Source: Microvirga sp. KLBC 81
GTDB lineage: Bacteria; Pseudomonadota; Alphaproteobacteria; Rhizobiales; Beijerinckiaceae
Reading direction: 5' to 3'
NCBI RefSeq assembly: GCF_003075415.1
Contig: NZ_QDAH01000024.1
Location: 1-64,000 of the forward strand
Length of the DNA stretch: 64,000 nucleotides
This document shows positions 16,366-25,181 of the stretch, piece after piece. Every line of letters starts with the position of its first letter. The first letter of the stretch is position 1. The translations under genes were made by a program, and so were the position numbers. The notes beneath the pieces are model-generated. The model did no database searches. It saw only the letters and a program-made list of their open reading frames with translations, and was not told where the DNA came from.

Positions 16366-17963
16366 GCTCCAGCCTCCTCCTGCTCCTGCAGGGCACGGCG
16401 CAGGCGTCTGACAATGACGGCCTTCGCCCGCTTGTCGGCAGCCTTGTCGAGGGCCTCGTTGATGTCCATCAGCAACTTGGAATAATCATTGCTCCAGTCC
16501 TGCCGCCCCACGATGGCGGGCTCCAGGCGACGCTCATGGTCATCCACCTGAACCGCCCTGCCGCCAGACAACTCATAGATATCGTCGAGTTCCGGGATGA
16601 GCACCCGGTCGGCCGGAACAATTCCACTCAGCGAAGATTGCAGGGCTTGGAGTGGGGCTTCCTCGCCGTGGACCAGGAAAACACCGCGCCGGACCGGCAG
16701 CCGCTCGATGAGCCAGGTTTTCAGCTCAGGCCCATCAGCATGCCCCGAATAAAGGTCGAGGCTTCTCATCCGGGCCCTGACCCTCACGTCCTCTCCCTGG
16801 ATCCGCACCCGCGTCGCTCCATCCTGCAGGATGCGTCCGAGCGAGCCCTGTGCCTGATAGCCAACGAACAGCACCGTCGCCTCGTCGCGCCAGAGCCATG
16901 CCTTCAGGTGGTGTCGAATCCGGCCCGCCTCACACATGCCGCTCGCGGCCATCACGATATGAAAGCTATGAATACGGTCGATGGCCTTGCTCTGCTCTAC
17001 ACTCTCCGTAAATCGAACCCAGCGCTTCTCGAGCGCCTCAACCAGATCCTTGCCATTCCGCAATTCACGGGCGTGTTTCTTGAAGATGGCGCTCGCCCTG
17101 GTGGCAAGTGGCGAGTCGATGAAAAGCGGGATTTCGGGCAGTTCTCCGACTTCCATCAACTCCAGCAGATCGACGAGCAGCTCCTGCGTCCGCTCAACCG
17201 CGAAGGATGGGATGAGAAGCACACCACTCGGCCGCATCGCCGCGCGAACTTCGTCTCTCAGCATGCGACGGCGACGCTCTATGGTGATGCCATCCCGGTC
17301 CGTATCGCCGTAGGTGGCTTCCATAACGACGTAATCGATACCGCTCGGACCAACCGGATCCGGCTGCAGAAGCTTGTAGTCCGGTCCCACATCGCCCGAG
17401 AAAAGCAGGCGAACAGGCTTGTCGCTTCCGCCGGAGGCGATCTCCATCTCGATGGAGGCCGAGCCCAGGAGATGGCCCGCATTCCAGTAACGAGCCTTGA
17501 AACCGGGAGCGACGTCTCGCCATTGCCCGTACGGGACGGGCCGGAATTGATCGAGAGAGGCAACGGCATCCTCGGCGGTGTAGATCGGGGTGACGGTCGG
17601 CCGGCCTCGGCGGCTGTTGCGCCGATTGAGCTGATCGACCTCGAGTTCCTGGATATGCCCGGAGTCCGGCAGCATGATGGAGGCAAGATCCGCCGTCGCG
17701 GGCGTGGCATAGATCGGGCCCTTGAACCCGGCATTCACGAGCTTCGGGATGAGGCCGCTATGGTCGATATGGGCATGGGTGAGGCACATGGCGTCAAGCC
17801 CCGACGCCCTGAACGGAAACTGCCGGTAATTCAGCTCTTTCTCTGACTTGGCACCCTGGAACATTCCGCAATCGACGAGGACCCGGGCCTCATCCGTTTC
17901 CAGCAGGAAACAGGAGCCTGTGACAGCATGGGCTGCGCCATGGAAATGTATGCGAACGGACAA
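16362..17963 (-). CDS. Metallo-beta-lactamase/beta-CASP RNase (CPSF/Ysh1-like)
   Basis: A cytoplasmic nuclease-type protein of about 533 residues. The MBL domain has LTHAHIDHSG (HxHxDH) after VDCGMFQG, and FSGDVG with its metal Asp. The beta-CASP insert includes IPSFAVERTQELL and VMAASGMCEAGRIRHHL, followed by FVGYQAQGSLGR and the C-terminal LYSGHADG and VFLVHGE of the RNA-specificity (RMMBL) motif. Relatives act as RNA endo- or exonucleases. No ATG is available at the right place. I chose a TTG at 17963 just before SVRIHFHG; a TTG at 17987 is possible. The surrounding stress genes suggest a role in RNA turnover under energy limitation, which is inference. Confidence 0.85.
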   Translation of the reverse strand: MSVRIHFHGAAHAVTGSCFLLETDEARVLVDCGMFQGAKSEKELNYRQFPFRASGLDAMCLTHAHIDHSGLIPKLVNAGFKGPIYATPATADLASIMLPDSGHIQELEVDQLNRRNSRRGRPTVTPIYTAEDAVASLDQFRPVPYGQWRDVAPGFKARYWNAGHLLGSASIEMEIASGGSDKPVRLLFSGDVGPDYKLLQPDPVGPSGIDYVVMEATYGDTDRDGITIERRRRMLRDEVRAAMRPSGVLLIPSFAVERTQELLVDLLELMEVGELPEIPLFIDSPLATRASAIFKKHARELRNGKDLVEALEKRWVRFTESVEQSKAIDRIHSFHIVMAASGMCEAGRIRHHLKAWLWRDEATVLFVGYQAQGSLGRILQDGATRVRIQGEDVRVRARMRSLDLYSGHADGPELKTWLIERLPVRRGVFLVHGEEAPLQALQSSLSGIVPADRVLIPELDDIYELSGGRAVQVDDHERRLEPAIVGRQDWSNDYSKLLMDINEALDKAADKRAKAVIVRRLRRALQEQEEAGA

Positions 17964-18038
17964 AGAACACCTGTTCTGAGATAACAAGCTCGGAAGGGAG
18001 CGGATGCGGCTATGTAGACAGCCTTTGTGCGGTTAAGT

Positions 18039-18052
18039 TTGATCCATGCCAA
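18039..18052. promoter_or_regulatory. Imperfect FixK/FNR-type box
   Basis: TTGATCCATGCCAA differs from the consensus at one position in the right half site. It lies between the divergent MBL RNase and DUF1003 genes. Spacing (centre about 83 bases before the RNase start) suits activation of the RNase; for the DUF1003 gene it is too close to its start. Confidence 0.45.
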
Positions 18053-18082
18053 GTGATCCGCCAATCCTACGGAGGATAGTTC

Positions 18083-18781
18083 ATGACATCCCGGGTCCTG
18101 TCGTCAACCAATGCCATCTGTCCGATCACCGGTAAATCCTACCCGCATCGGGAGTTCGTGGTACTGGATCACCTCCACCCTGCACTTGTGGATCGGATTC
18201 TGAGAGACCATCCATCACTGACGATGGACGCTCGCATCAGCCGTGCGGCCGTTGACCGCTACCGCATGCTCCACGTGGAGGAGTTGCTGCGGCAAGAACG
18301 GGGCGAATTGACCAAGCTCGATCAGGAGGTCACCCGCTCTCTTGCCGAAGGAGCTACGGTCTCGATGAATATCGAGGCCAGTTATGACGAGCGCCGCACC
18401 ATCGGAGAGAGACTGTCCGACTGGCTGGCAGCCTTCGGCGGCAGCTGGACCTTCCTCGTCTTCTTCGGCTTGGTTCTTGCAGGCTGGATTGGCCTCAATG
18501 CTCTCGTCGGCCAGGATGCCTTTGATCCGTATCCCTACATCCTTCTCAACCTCATGCTGTCATGCCTTGCCGCAATCCAGGCTCCGATCATCATGATGAG
18601 CCAGAAGCGGCAGGAAGCGAAGGACCGGCTGCGTTCTCTCAATGACTACCGAGTCAACCTGAAGGCAGAGCTGGAAATTCGACATCTTCATGAGAAGATC
18701 GATCACCTGATCTCGCGGCAATGGGAAAGGCTTGCCGAGATTCAGGAACTGCAGATCGAGCTTCTTCAGGAGCGCCGTTAG
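18083..18781 (+). CDS. DUF1003 membrane protein
   Basis: A 232-residue protein. The N-terminal cytoplasmic part carries CPITGKSYP (a possible Cys pair is absent). It is followed by the DUF1003 core with two transmembrane helices at about residues 122-142 and 152-172 and the conserved APIIMMSQKRQEAKDR just after the second. The C-terminal 50 residues form a charged coiled coil. CGGAGGATAG precedes the ATG. The function of DUF1003 proteins is not established; they are often found among stress and acid/oxygen-response genes. Confidence 0.87.
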   Translation: MTSRVLSSTNAICPITGKSYPHREFVVLDHLHPALVDRILRDHPSLTMDARISRAAVDRYRMLHVEELLRQERGELTKLDQEVTRSLAEGATVSMNIEASYDERRTIGERLSDWLAAFGGSWTFLVFFGLVLAGWIGLNALVGQDAFDPYPYILLNLMLSCLAAIQAPIIMMSQKRQEAKDRLRSLNDYRVNLKAELEIRHLHEKIDHLISRQWERLAEIQELQIELLQERR

Positions 18782-18793
18782 AGCAGGATTAGC

Positions 18794-19378
18794 CTATCGC
18801 GCTTTCCGTCCGAGCTCTGCGACAGAATTGAGCCAGGCTTTGCGTTTGGCATCGCTCATTCCCTCGATCATTCCGATGAGCGTATGCCGGCTCGGTCCAA
18901 CGCCCACGAGCGACAGGATGCTGCACTTGAGGCTTTTCAGGCTATGCGCGCCGAAATACCAGCGGAACGCAAAGCCGGGCATGCCCATGGTGATGATGAT
19001 GCGGCTCGACTTGCCCTTCAGGGCAGTCTTCCAACTGGCTCCCGCACCTGCACCACCGGTCATGAAGGCAGGTCGGAGAGCCTGCTCAAGAAACCCTTTG
19101 AGAAGGGCCGGCATGCCTCCCAACCAGAGTGGGTAGACGATTACGAAATGCTCGGCCCAGGCCAGCGATTGCTGCGCCTGTTCGATTACAGGCGGCGGGG
19201 GATCATTCTCCCAATCACTTTTGGAGCGAAGAAGCGGAAAATCGAGTTCCGCCACACAGATGAGGTGAACGTCATGGCCGCCCTTCGCTGCACCCTGAGC
19301 ATAAGCCTCCGCCAGCGCATGACAGAAATGTCGGCCTCCCGGAGTTGGGTGCCCCTGAAGGATAGCAATGCGGGTCAT
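18794..19378 (-). CDS. NAD(P)H:quinone oxidoreductase-like flavoprotein
   Basis: A 194-residue protein of the flavodoxin-2 (NQO1/MdaB/KefF) family. It has RIAILQGHPTPGGRHF at the FMN/FAD phosphate site, FVIVYPLWLGGMPALLKGF and a MTGGAGAGASW loop. It should reduce quinones by two electrons with NAD(P)H in the cytoplasm, sparing semiquinone formation. It begins 19 bases after the glgP stop and is probably the last gene of the pfkB-glgP-nqo unit. Substrate is not identifiable. Confidence 0.83.
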   Translation of the reverse strand: MTRIAILQGHPTPGGRHFCHALAEAYAQGAAKGGHDVHLICVAELDFPLLRSKSDWENDPPPPVIEQAQQSLAWAEHFVIVYPLWLGGMPALLKGFLEQALRPAFMTGGAGAGASWKTALKGKSSRIIITMGMPGFAFRWYFGAHSLKSLKCSILSLVGVGPSRHTLIGMIEGMSDAKRKAWLNSVAELGRKAR

Positions 19379-19397
19379 CCCTGCCTCCCGACCTTGA

Positions 19398-21098
19398 TCA
19401 TTCCCCAGTCAACAGGGAGATTCCGGCTACGTCCTTGACATGCAGCAAGTAGGCCTCGCTGGCGTAGGTCCGCATCATGCGCTGCGTATTGAACACCGGT
19501 CCGATCTTCGCGATAGCCTGTTTCATCATGCCAACCCAACCGGATCTGTTTTTGCAATAGAGTGGAAGGATGGTGTTCTCCAGTTTGTCGTAGAGAATTC
19601 GCGCGTGATCACCGGGCAATCCTTCCTGGCCGAATCCCCAGCCTGTGATCCCCTCCTCACATCCTTCAAGCCACCAACCATCAAGAGTACTGAAGTTCAG
19701 AACGCCATTGAGGGTGGCCTTCATGCCGCTCGTTCCCGAAGCTTCCAGGGGTGGCAAAGGTGTGTTCAGCCAGATATCGCTGCCGGCTACGATGATCCTG
19801 GCAAGGTCCATGTGATAATTGGGAATGAAGGCGACTGGGATCCTTGCATGATGCGCCTGTGCCGTAATCTCATGGATCAGTTGTTTTCCGCCCTCATCGC
19901 GCGGATGGGCCTTCCCGGCCATCACGATCTGAAACGGAAAGTGACGATGGATTTCCATCAATCTCGACCAGTCGCTGATCAGCAGGCCCGCGCGCTTGTA
20001 TTCGGTCATCCGGCGCGCGAAGCCGATGATGGGAAGAGCAGGATCAAGAGGCTGATGGGCTGTCTGCCGCACCAGAGCGATCAGATCCCCCTTCGCCTCC
20101 TCGTGAGCGCGCCAGACTGCCTCATCACTGAGGTGGACGACTCTCGCTAGGGTTTCCGGCTGCACATCCCAGTCCGGCGCCATGTCGTGAAACAGGCGCG
20201 CAAATGCGGGGTGCGTCCATTGCCGGGCATGGACGCCATTGGTCACCGCATGAATGCGATAATCGGGAAACATCTGCCGTGTCGTCTCCGCATGACGGAG
20301 GGAAACGCCGTTGACGTACGAGCTGAGATTCAAGGCGAGCCGCGTCATGTTGAGCTGATCATCGCCAGCCAGAGTCTTGATCTGATCGACTTCCAGAAAC
20401 TCCCCGAGAATGTGTGCGACTTGCCCGTAGCTAAAGCGATCATGCCCTGCTTCGACGGGAGTATGGGTGGTGAAGACACAACGTCTCTTTACCACTTCGA
20501 TGTCCTCACCACGGCGCAGCAGCGCGAGAGGCAGCAGCGCAGCATGCCCCTCATTGAGGTGATAGGTCTCGATCTTGAACCCGAGTGCCCTCAGAACATG
20601 CTCTCCGCCAATGCCGAGCACGATCTCCTGTTTGAGACGGTATGCGTCGTCCCCACCATAGAGCCTGTGAGTAATGCCGCGATCATGAAGATCGTTCTCG
20701 TCGACATGCGTATCTAGCAGGATCACCGGGACTTTATAGCCGCGGGGGGAAACCCATTCGTAGAGCCATGGCCGGACCCATACATTGCGTCCCTCGATCG
20801 CAACCGCCATGACATCCTGAAGCGGAATCGCCCAATCTTCCGGCTCCCAAGGATCGGGATGGTCGATCTGCTGCCCCTTGGCATCGATTTCCTGCCAAAG
20901 ATAGCCTTGCCGGCTTGCCAGCGTCACAAACACCATCGGCAGTTCGAGGTCGGCGGCGGAGCGCACCGTATCCCCGGCAAGGACACCCAGGCCTCCGGAA
21001 TAGGTGTGCATCTCGCTTCTGAGTGCGATCTCCATGGAGAAATAGGCGATCCGTGTTCGCGACAGGTAGCTTTCAATCACAGACACAGCATTCTCCAA
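19398..21098 (-). CDS. glgP: Alpha-glucan (glycogen) phosphorylase, short form
   Basis: A 566-residue GT35 enzyme of the compact branch, shorter than the roughly 800-residue E. coli type. Visible motifs include AYFSMEIAL and YSGGLGVLAGD near the N-terminus, HLNEGHAAL, the active-site region PVEAGHDRF, and the PLP-lysine loop EASGTSGMKATLNG (about residue 480). It releases glucose-1-phosphate from storage glucan. It lies 36 bases after pfkB and 19 before the quinone reductase, so this operon links glycogen breakdown, upper glycolysis and redox disposal. Confidence 0.9.
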   Translation of the reverse strand: MENAVSVIESYLSRTRIAYFSMEIALRSEMHTYSGGLGVLAGDTVRSAADLELPMVFVTLASRQGYLWQEIDAKGQQIDHPDPWEPEDWAIPLQDVMAVAIEGRNVWVRPWLYEWVSPRGYKVPVILLDTHVDENDLHDRGITHRLYGGDDAYRLKQEIVLGIGGEHVLRALGFKIETYHLNEGHAALLPLALLRRGEDIEVVKRRCVFTTHTPVEAGHDRFSYGQVAHILGEFLEVDQIKTLAGDDQLNMTRLALNLSSYVNGVSLRHAETTRQMFPDYRIHAVTNGVHARQWTHPAFARLFHDMAPDWDVQPETLARVVHLSDEAVWRAHEEAKGDLIALVRQTAHQPLDPALPIIGFARRMTEYKRAGLLISDWSRLMEIHRHFPFQIVMAGKAHPRDEGGKQLIHEITAQAHHARIPVAFIPNYHMDLARIIVAGSDIWLNTPLPPLEASGTSGMKATLNGVLNFSTLDGWWLEGCEEGITGWGFGQEGLPGDHARILYDKLENTILPLYCKNRSGWVGMMKQAIAKIGPVFNTQRMMRTYASEAYLLHVKDVAGISLLTGE

Positions 21099-21134
21099 GG
21101 CTTTGGTGGTGAGGGAAAGGTCGAGAGTACAGGA

Positions 21135-22127
21135 CTAGCCGCTTCCTACGCCCCTAAGGGGTTCGATGGTCTCCTGAGCGATCCGCTCAGCATAGAGACG
21201 CTCGACATCTTCTCTGCGGCATAACCCTGTTCCCGGCGTCATCAGGGTTGCCGCTCCCGCGGCCATGCCGAGGCGTATGGCATGGCGCAGGTCGAGGCCC
21301 TGAACGAGACCGAAGCATATGGCCGCGACCATGCTGTCCCCTGCGCCGACTGCACTTTTGATCGGCACTTCGATAGGCGCGAGTTTCTCGTGACCATCGG
21401 CCGTGACCAGAAGTGCACCCTCAGCCCCTTGCGAAACAACCATCACTTCGGTGATGCCTCGATCAATCAATTGCCGGGCAGCTTCGACCTGCTCGGCCTC
21501 ACTGTGCAACTCCTGACCTACCCATTCTCGAAGTTCGCGAATGCTGGGTTTGAGAAGGTAGGCTCCATATTTGACATGGCGCAGGGCTTCGCCCGACGTA
21601 TCGAGCACGAAACGGCAGCCGAGCCTTTTCGAGAGATCGGCGACATCCTGGACGAAGTCGTGAGACAGGCCGGGAGGAAAGCTACCACTCAGGACGATGA
21701 TGCGAGCGCCTTCAGCGGCTCGCGCCAGCTCTTCGAGGCAAGCCTGCCTCTCCGCTGCGCTGATTTCGGGACCGGGCAACACGAAGCGATATTGAAGTCC
21801 GCTTCTCCGCTCGTCGACCGTAAAACTCTCCCGCGTGAAGCCGCTGATCGTTACATGCCGGGATGGAACGCCTGCGCGCCCCAAAAGCCTTTCCAACATC
21901 AAACCTGTCGGGCCGCCGGCCGGAAAAACCGCGAGAGCATGGCCGCCTAGAGTTTGAACAACACGTGCCACATTGATTCCGCCTCCGCCCGGATCGTGCT
22001 GGACGGCACCGCACCGAACCTTGTCCGTGGGCACGACGGTCTCTGCACTCGTTGAGACATCGAGCGCCGGGTTCATCGTGAGTGTTACAATATCCGGCAA
22101 TTCATGCGCCTCCACTCGTCGTCTCAA
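21135..22127 (-). CDS. pfkB: PfkB-family phosphofructokinase
   Basis: A 330-residue ribokinase-fold kinase with TLTMNPALDVST at the N-terminus, DPGGGGINVARV (sugar site), ILSGSFPPG, and the anion-hole/catalytic motif SAVGAGDSMVAA containing the base Asp. It most resembles E. coli Pfk-2 and 1-phosphofructokinases; 6-phosphofructokinase is favoured by the glgP neighbour, but tagatose-6-phosphate or fructose-1-phosphate kinase cannot be ruled out. The longest reading starts at a TTG (22127); a GTG four codons later is an alternative, and neither has a strong ribosome-binding site. Confidence 0.85.
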   Translation of the reverse strand: MRRRVEAHELPDIVTLTMNPALDVSTSAETVVPTDKVRCGAVQHDPGGGGINVARVVQTLGGHALAVFPAGGPTGLMLERLLGRAGVPSRHVTISGFTRESFTVDERRSGLQYRFVLPGPEISAAERQACLEELARAAEGARIIVLSGSFPPGLSHDFVQDVADLSKRLGCRFVLDTSGEALRHVKYGAYLLKPSIRELREWVGQELHSEAEQVEAARQLIDRGITEVMVVSQGAEGALLVTADGHEKLAPIEVPIKSAVGAGDSMVAAICFGLVQGLDLRHAIRLGMAAGAATLMTPGTGLCRREDVERLYAERIAQETIEPLRGVGSG

Positions 22128-22257
22128 CGCCTCGCAGTCCCTTGTGGAGCCACGAGGATCGAGCTTCCTTTTTTATAGGGTAGAGAACAGCAGATCCCCA
22201 GCGACTAAGACAGGTAACCCGAAATCAGCCTGAGAGTTTTCGACCTTGTGAGATAAG

Positions 22258-22734
22258 ATGGTGCATGCGAAGCGCATCATAGCGGGTCAAGACATGACAT
22301 CAGCAGCTCTCACCACATCTCTGCCCGACGACCTCGAGCCCGACCTCGCCAAGGCGCTGGCCTATTGGAAAGATCTGCTCCGCGGCGAGAACCCCATGCC
22401 TTTCTCCGATGATGTCGATCTTTCTCAACTGCCGGAGCTTTCCTCGAACCTCATGCTGTTGACCGCCTTCGAGAATCCCGACCGGTTTCGCTTCGAAACG
22501 GCAGGCGAGAAGATCGTTCAGGAGTCCAGGGTGCCTCTCGCTGGCGAATTCTCGGATGAGATCCCGCAAAACGCTCCATTGGAAGGTTTCACTGAGCAGT
22601 GCCTCATGACGGTGTCTCAGCGTGCACCGACCTATTTCCGGTCTCCCTCCGGTTCATATGCCCGTCTTGTCCTGCCGACTTGGGGAGAAGGACATGTCCT
22701 GCTTCTCCTGGCTGCGGTTGCCAAGACCTCCTAA
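22258..22734 (+). CDS. PAS-like domain protein
   Basis: A 158-residue soluble protein resembling the PAS_5 group: an N-terminal helix (ALAYWKDLLRGENPMPFSDDVDL), a fold with DRFRFETAGEKIV, and a C-terminal beta pair (YARLVLPTWGEGHVLLLLAAV). No output domain is attached, so it would act as a stand-alone sensor or partner. ATG codons at 22258 and 22294 are both possible; the alignment-like core begins after the second. It is divergent from pfkB and convergent with ldhA. Ligand unknown. Confidence 0.7.
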   Translation: MVHAKRIIAGQDMTSAALTTSLPDDLEPDLAKALAYWKDLLRGENPMPFSDDVDLSQLPELSSNLMLLTAFENPDRFRFETAGEKIVQESRVPLAGEFSDEIPQNAPLEGFTEQCLMTVSQRAPTYFRSPSGSYARLVLPTWGEGHVLLLLAAVAKTS

Positions 22735-22755
22735 GGACAACCGAACCGCCCGCTT

Positions 22756-23763
22756 CTAGCGTGCGATCTTCTCGACGGAGACCTCATGCATAGCGCTTCC
22801 GGTCTTTTCGAAGGAGGTGACATTGGCGATTGTCGTTTCCGCGATATTGGTCAGTGCCTCCTTTGTGAAGAAAGCTTGGTGACCCGTGATGAGCACGTTA
22901 GGAAAAGTCAGCAGGCGCGCGAAGACATCGTCATCGATGAAGCGGCCCGACAGATCTTCGAAGAAGAGGTCAGCCTCTTCCTCGTAGACGTCGAGGCCGA
23001 GATTGCCGATCACGCCCTCCTTCAGGCCTTTCAGCACAGCGTGGGTGTCGACAACGGCTCCGCGGCTCGTGTTGATCAGCATCACGGCCCGCTTCATGCG
23101 CGTCAGAGCCGCCTCGTTGATGAGATGGTGCGTCACGGGTGTCAGTGGGCAGTGCAGGGTGATGATGTCGGAGGAGGAGAACAGTTCATCAATCGCCACA
23201 TAGGTGACGCCGATATCGAGGCAGGCGGGATTGGGCTGCAGATCGTAGGCGATCACCTTGCAGCCAAATCCCACAAGGATCTTGCACACGACCCCCCCGA
23301 TCTTGCCGGTTCCCACCACACCGACTGTCTTACCGGCAAGATCGAAGCCGAGAAGGCCTTCTAAAGCAAAATTGCCTTCCCGTACGCGATTATAGGCACG
23401 ATGTGTCTTGCGATTGAGCGCAAGGATGAGGGCTAGTGTGTGCTCCGCAACCGCATGGGGCGAATAGGCCGGAACACGGGCAACGGTGATGTCCAAGACT
23501 TTGGCGGCCGCGAGATCGACATTGTTGAAGCCGGCCGAGCGTAGGACGATCAGCTTGATGCCCTTTGCGGAGAGGCTGGCGAGAACACCCCCGCTCACGT
23601 CGTCATTAACGAAAGTGCAGACAGCATCGGCGCCCGCGGCAAGGTCGCAGGTCTCAACGGACAGCTTAGCCTCGAAATAGACCAGCCGGTGTCCCGATCC
23701 GGCGCTGGCCGCTTCCAGGAAACGCCGGTCGTACGGCTTGGTGCTAAAGACCGCGATCTGCAC
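22756..23763 (-). CDS. ldhA: D-lactate dehydrogenase (2-hydroxyacid dehydrogenase family)
   Basis: A 335-residue NAD-dependent enzyme reducing pyruvate to D-lactate. The Rossmann motif is VGVVGTGKIGGVVC, and the catalytic residues lie in INTSRGAVVDT (Arg), LDVYEEE (Glu) and ITGHQAFFTKEAL (His). The N-terminus MQIAVFSTKPYDRRFL is typical of fermentative LdhA. A FixK/FNR-type box is centred 143 bases upstream, shared with the divergent stress protein. Its presence beside ADH, pfkB and glgP fits anaerobic glycogen fermentation. Confidence 0.9.
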   Translation of the reverse strand: MQIAVFSTKPYDRRFLEAASAGSGHRLVYFEAKLSVETCDLAAGADAVCTFVNDDVSGGVLASLSAKGIKLIVLRSAGFNNVDLAAAKVLDITVARVPAYSPHAVAEHTLALILALNRKTHRAYNRVREGNFALEGLLGFDLAGKTVGVVGTGKIGGVVCKILVGFGCKVIAYDLQPNPACLDIGVTYVAIDELFSSSDIITLHCPLTPVTHHLINEAALTRMKRAVMLINTSRGAVVDTHAVLKGLKEGVIGNLGLDVYEEEADLFFEDLSGRFIDDDVFARLLTFPNVLITGHQAFFTKEALTNIAETTIANVTSFEKTGSAMHEVSVEKIAR

Positions 23764-23899
23764 GGCAACCCTCCCTCCTTAGGATCGACAGATATCTCGC
23801 TTCTTGGATGTAGCGCTCTGCCCTCCTCAGGCTTGGCATTATTCCTAATGCCCGGGCTCCCGCCGTGAAAGCGCGCTTGGGAACGAGCCACATCGAATC

Positions 23900-23913
23900 T
23901 TGATCGGCATCAA
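23900..23913. promoter_or_regulatory. FixK/FNR-type box between ldhA and a universal stress protein
   Basis: TTGATCGGCATCAA is a full consensus match located between divergent starts at 23763 and 24028. Either direction would give leaders of about 80-100 bases. Confidence 0.72.
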
Positions 23914-24027
23914 TTTCATCGATCGCGGCTGAGCTTATTGTCTGCCGGCATCTTGGCTGGGGGCCCACTCGCCCAAGAATCAAGTGTGGGACTTCTGCTG
24001 ACTTCGAATATTCGGCTGGAGAACATC

Positions 24028-24873
24028 ATGATCAAAGACGTCCTCGTTCACCTCGACGGCACCTCTCGCGATGAGGAGCGTCTGCAGCATGCAGAGGCCA
24101 TTGCTTCGGTCTCTCAAGCGCATGTGACTGGCCTGTTCACCAATCTCCTTCCTGACGTCCCCCTGATCGCGCCCATGGATGCAGGAGCAGCAGCTGCCGA
24201 AATCCTCGTCTCCCTGACTGAAGAGGCCAAGGGCACGGGGGACGTGCTTCAGAGGAAATTGGCTGATCGCATGGCCCGCTTCAGCGTCCCGAATGAAATC
24301 CGGCGGATCGACGGTACTTCCGGGGAAATCTCGAATGAGGCTGCCACGGAGGCCCGTTGGGCGGATCTCTTCATCATGAGCCGTCCCTACGATGCAAACG
24401 GATCCGAGCAGTGGAATTCTCTCTTTGAGGCCGTGCTGTTCGAGGGCGGCCGAAGCGTTTTGGTCGTCCCGCCCAATCACCGACCGGCGGACGCCCTTCG
24501 CCGCGTGCTCGTGTGCTGGCACAACTCCAGGGAGGCCGCTCGCGCCGCTGCCGAGGCAGTTCCCTTCCTGGAGAAGGCTACGAAGATCACGATTCTGGTG
24601 GTCGATCCGGAACATAAGGCAGACGGCAACAGTCAGCCAGCCGCCGATATCGCCAAGCATATCAGCCGCTACGGAGCACCTGTGGAGGTGACTACCGCTG
24701 AGAGCCAAGGCCGAGATGTCAGCGATGTCATTCTCGAGCAGGCCCGCAGAACCTCCGCCGACCTGATCGTCATGGGCGGCTATGGCCACTCCCGGGCACG
24801 GGAATGGATCATCGGCGGCGCGACGCGAAATACCCTGATCACATCGGAATTTCCCATCCTCATGGCTCACTAA
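24028..24873 (+). CDS. Tandem-domain universal stress protein
   Basis: A 281-residue cytoplasmic protein with two UspA folds. The C-terminal domain carries the ATP-binding motif in VMGGYGHSRAREWIIGGATR. It starts with MIKDVLVHLDGT; the ATG at 24028 has GGAG six bases upstream, and the longer in-frame reading from 23938 has no site. It is the second tandem Usp of the cluster, not closely similar to the one at 14.4 kb. Expected to respond to low oxygen through the box at 23900. Confidence 0.88.
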   Translation: MIKDVLVHLDGTSRDEERLQHAEAIASVSQAHVTGLFTNLLPDVPLIAPMDAGAAAAEILVSLTEEAKGTGDVLQRKLADRMARFSVPNEIRRIDGTSGEISNEAATEARWADLFIMSRPYDANGSEQWNSLFEAVLFEGGRSVLVVPPNHRPADALRRVLVCWHNSREAARAAAEAVPFLEKATKITILVVDPEHKADGNSQPAADIAKHISRYGAPVEVTTAESQGRDVSDVILEQARRTSADLIVMGGYGHSRAREWIIGGATRNTLITSEFPILMAH

Positions 24874-25181
24874 GGCGGCTCAACAACCTAAGCCGTTCAA
24901 AGACTTAATCGTGCCGTACGTCCGGGTTGCCTTGGCCGCCCGGTGTTGTCAATGCGGGCGCTCTGTTGTAAGGCATTCCGGCGCTTCAGTCGCGCGCTCC
25001 TCCATCCGGGGCGCCTGCGCGAGGCGTGACATCGACTTGATGAGGCAGTCCCGCAGGGCTGCGAAGTCACCGGGCGCGAAGCGCGCCCGATCCAGGCTCC
25101 CTTGCCATGATTTCGCACCGAAGCCGCATTACGCGGGCGCCTTCCCGATGTCCGTATAGCCTCTAGAGTGGAATTTCGCGG
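24874..25181. other. Intergenic region without recognised features
   Basis: About 308 bases of GC-rich sequence lie between the stress protein and rimO. I found no convincing ORF, tRNA-like fold, long inverted repeat or FixK/FNR box. The antisense reading through it belongs to a frame running opposite rimO. Confidence 0.6.

Noticed and set aside
19379-19420. TTGATCATTCCCCAGTCAA as an FNR-type box
   Set aside because: The half sites are nine bases apart rather than four, and it lies at the end of glgP.
24874-25181. Possible RNA gene in the space before rimO
   Set aside because: No cloverleaf, no long stem with conserved features; nothing beyond local GC-rich inverted segments.
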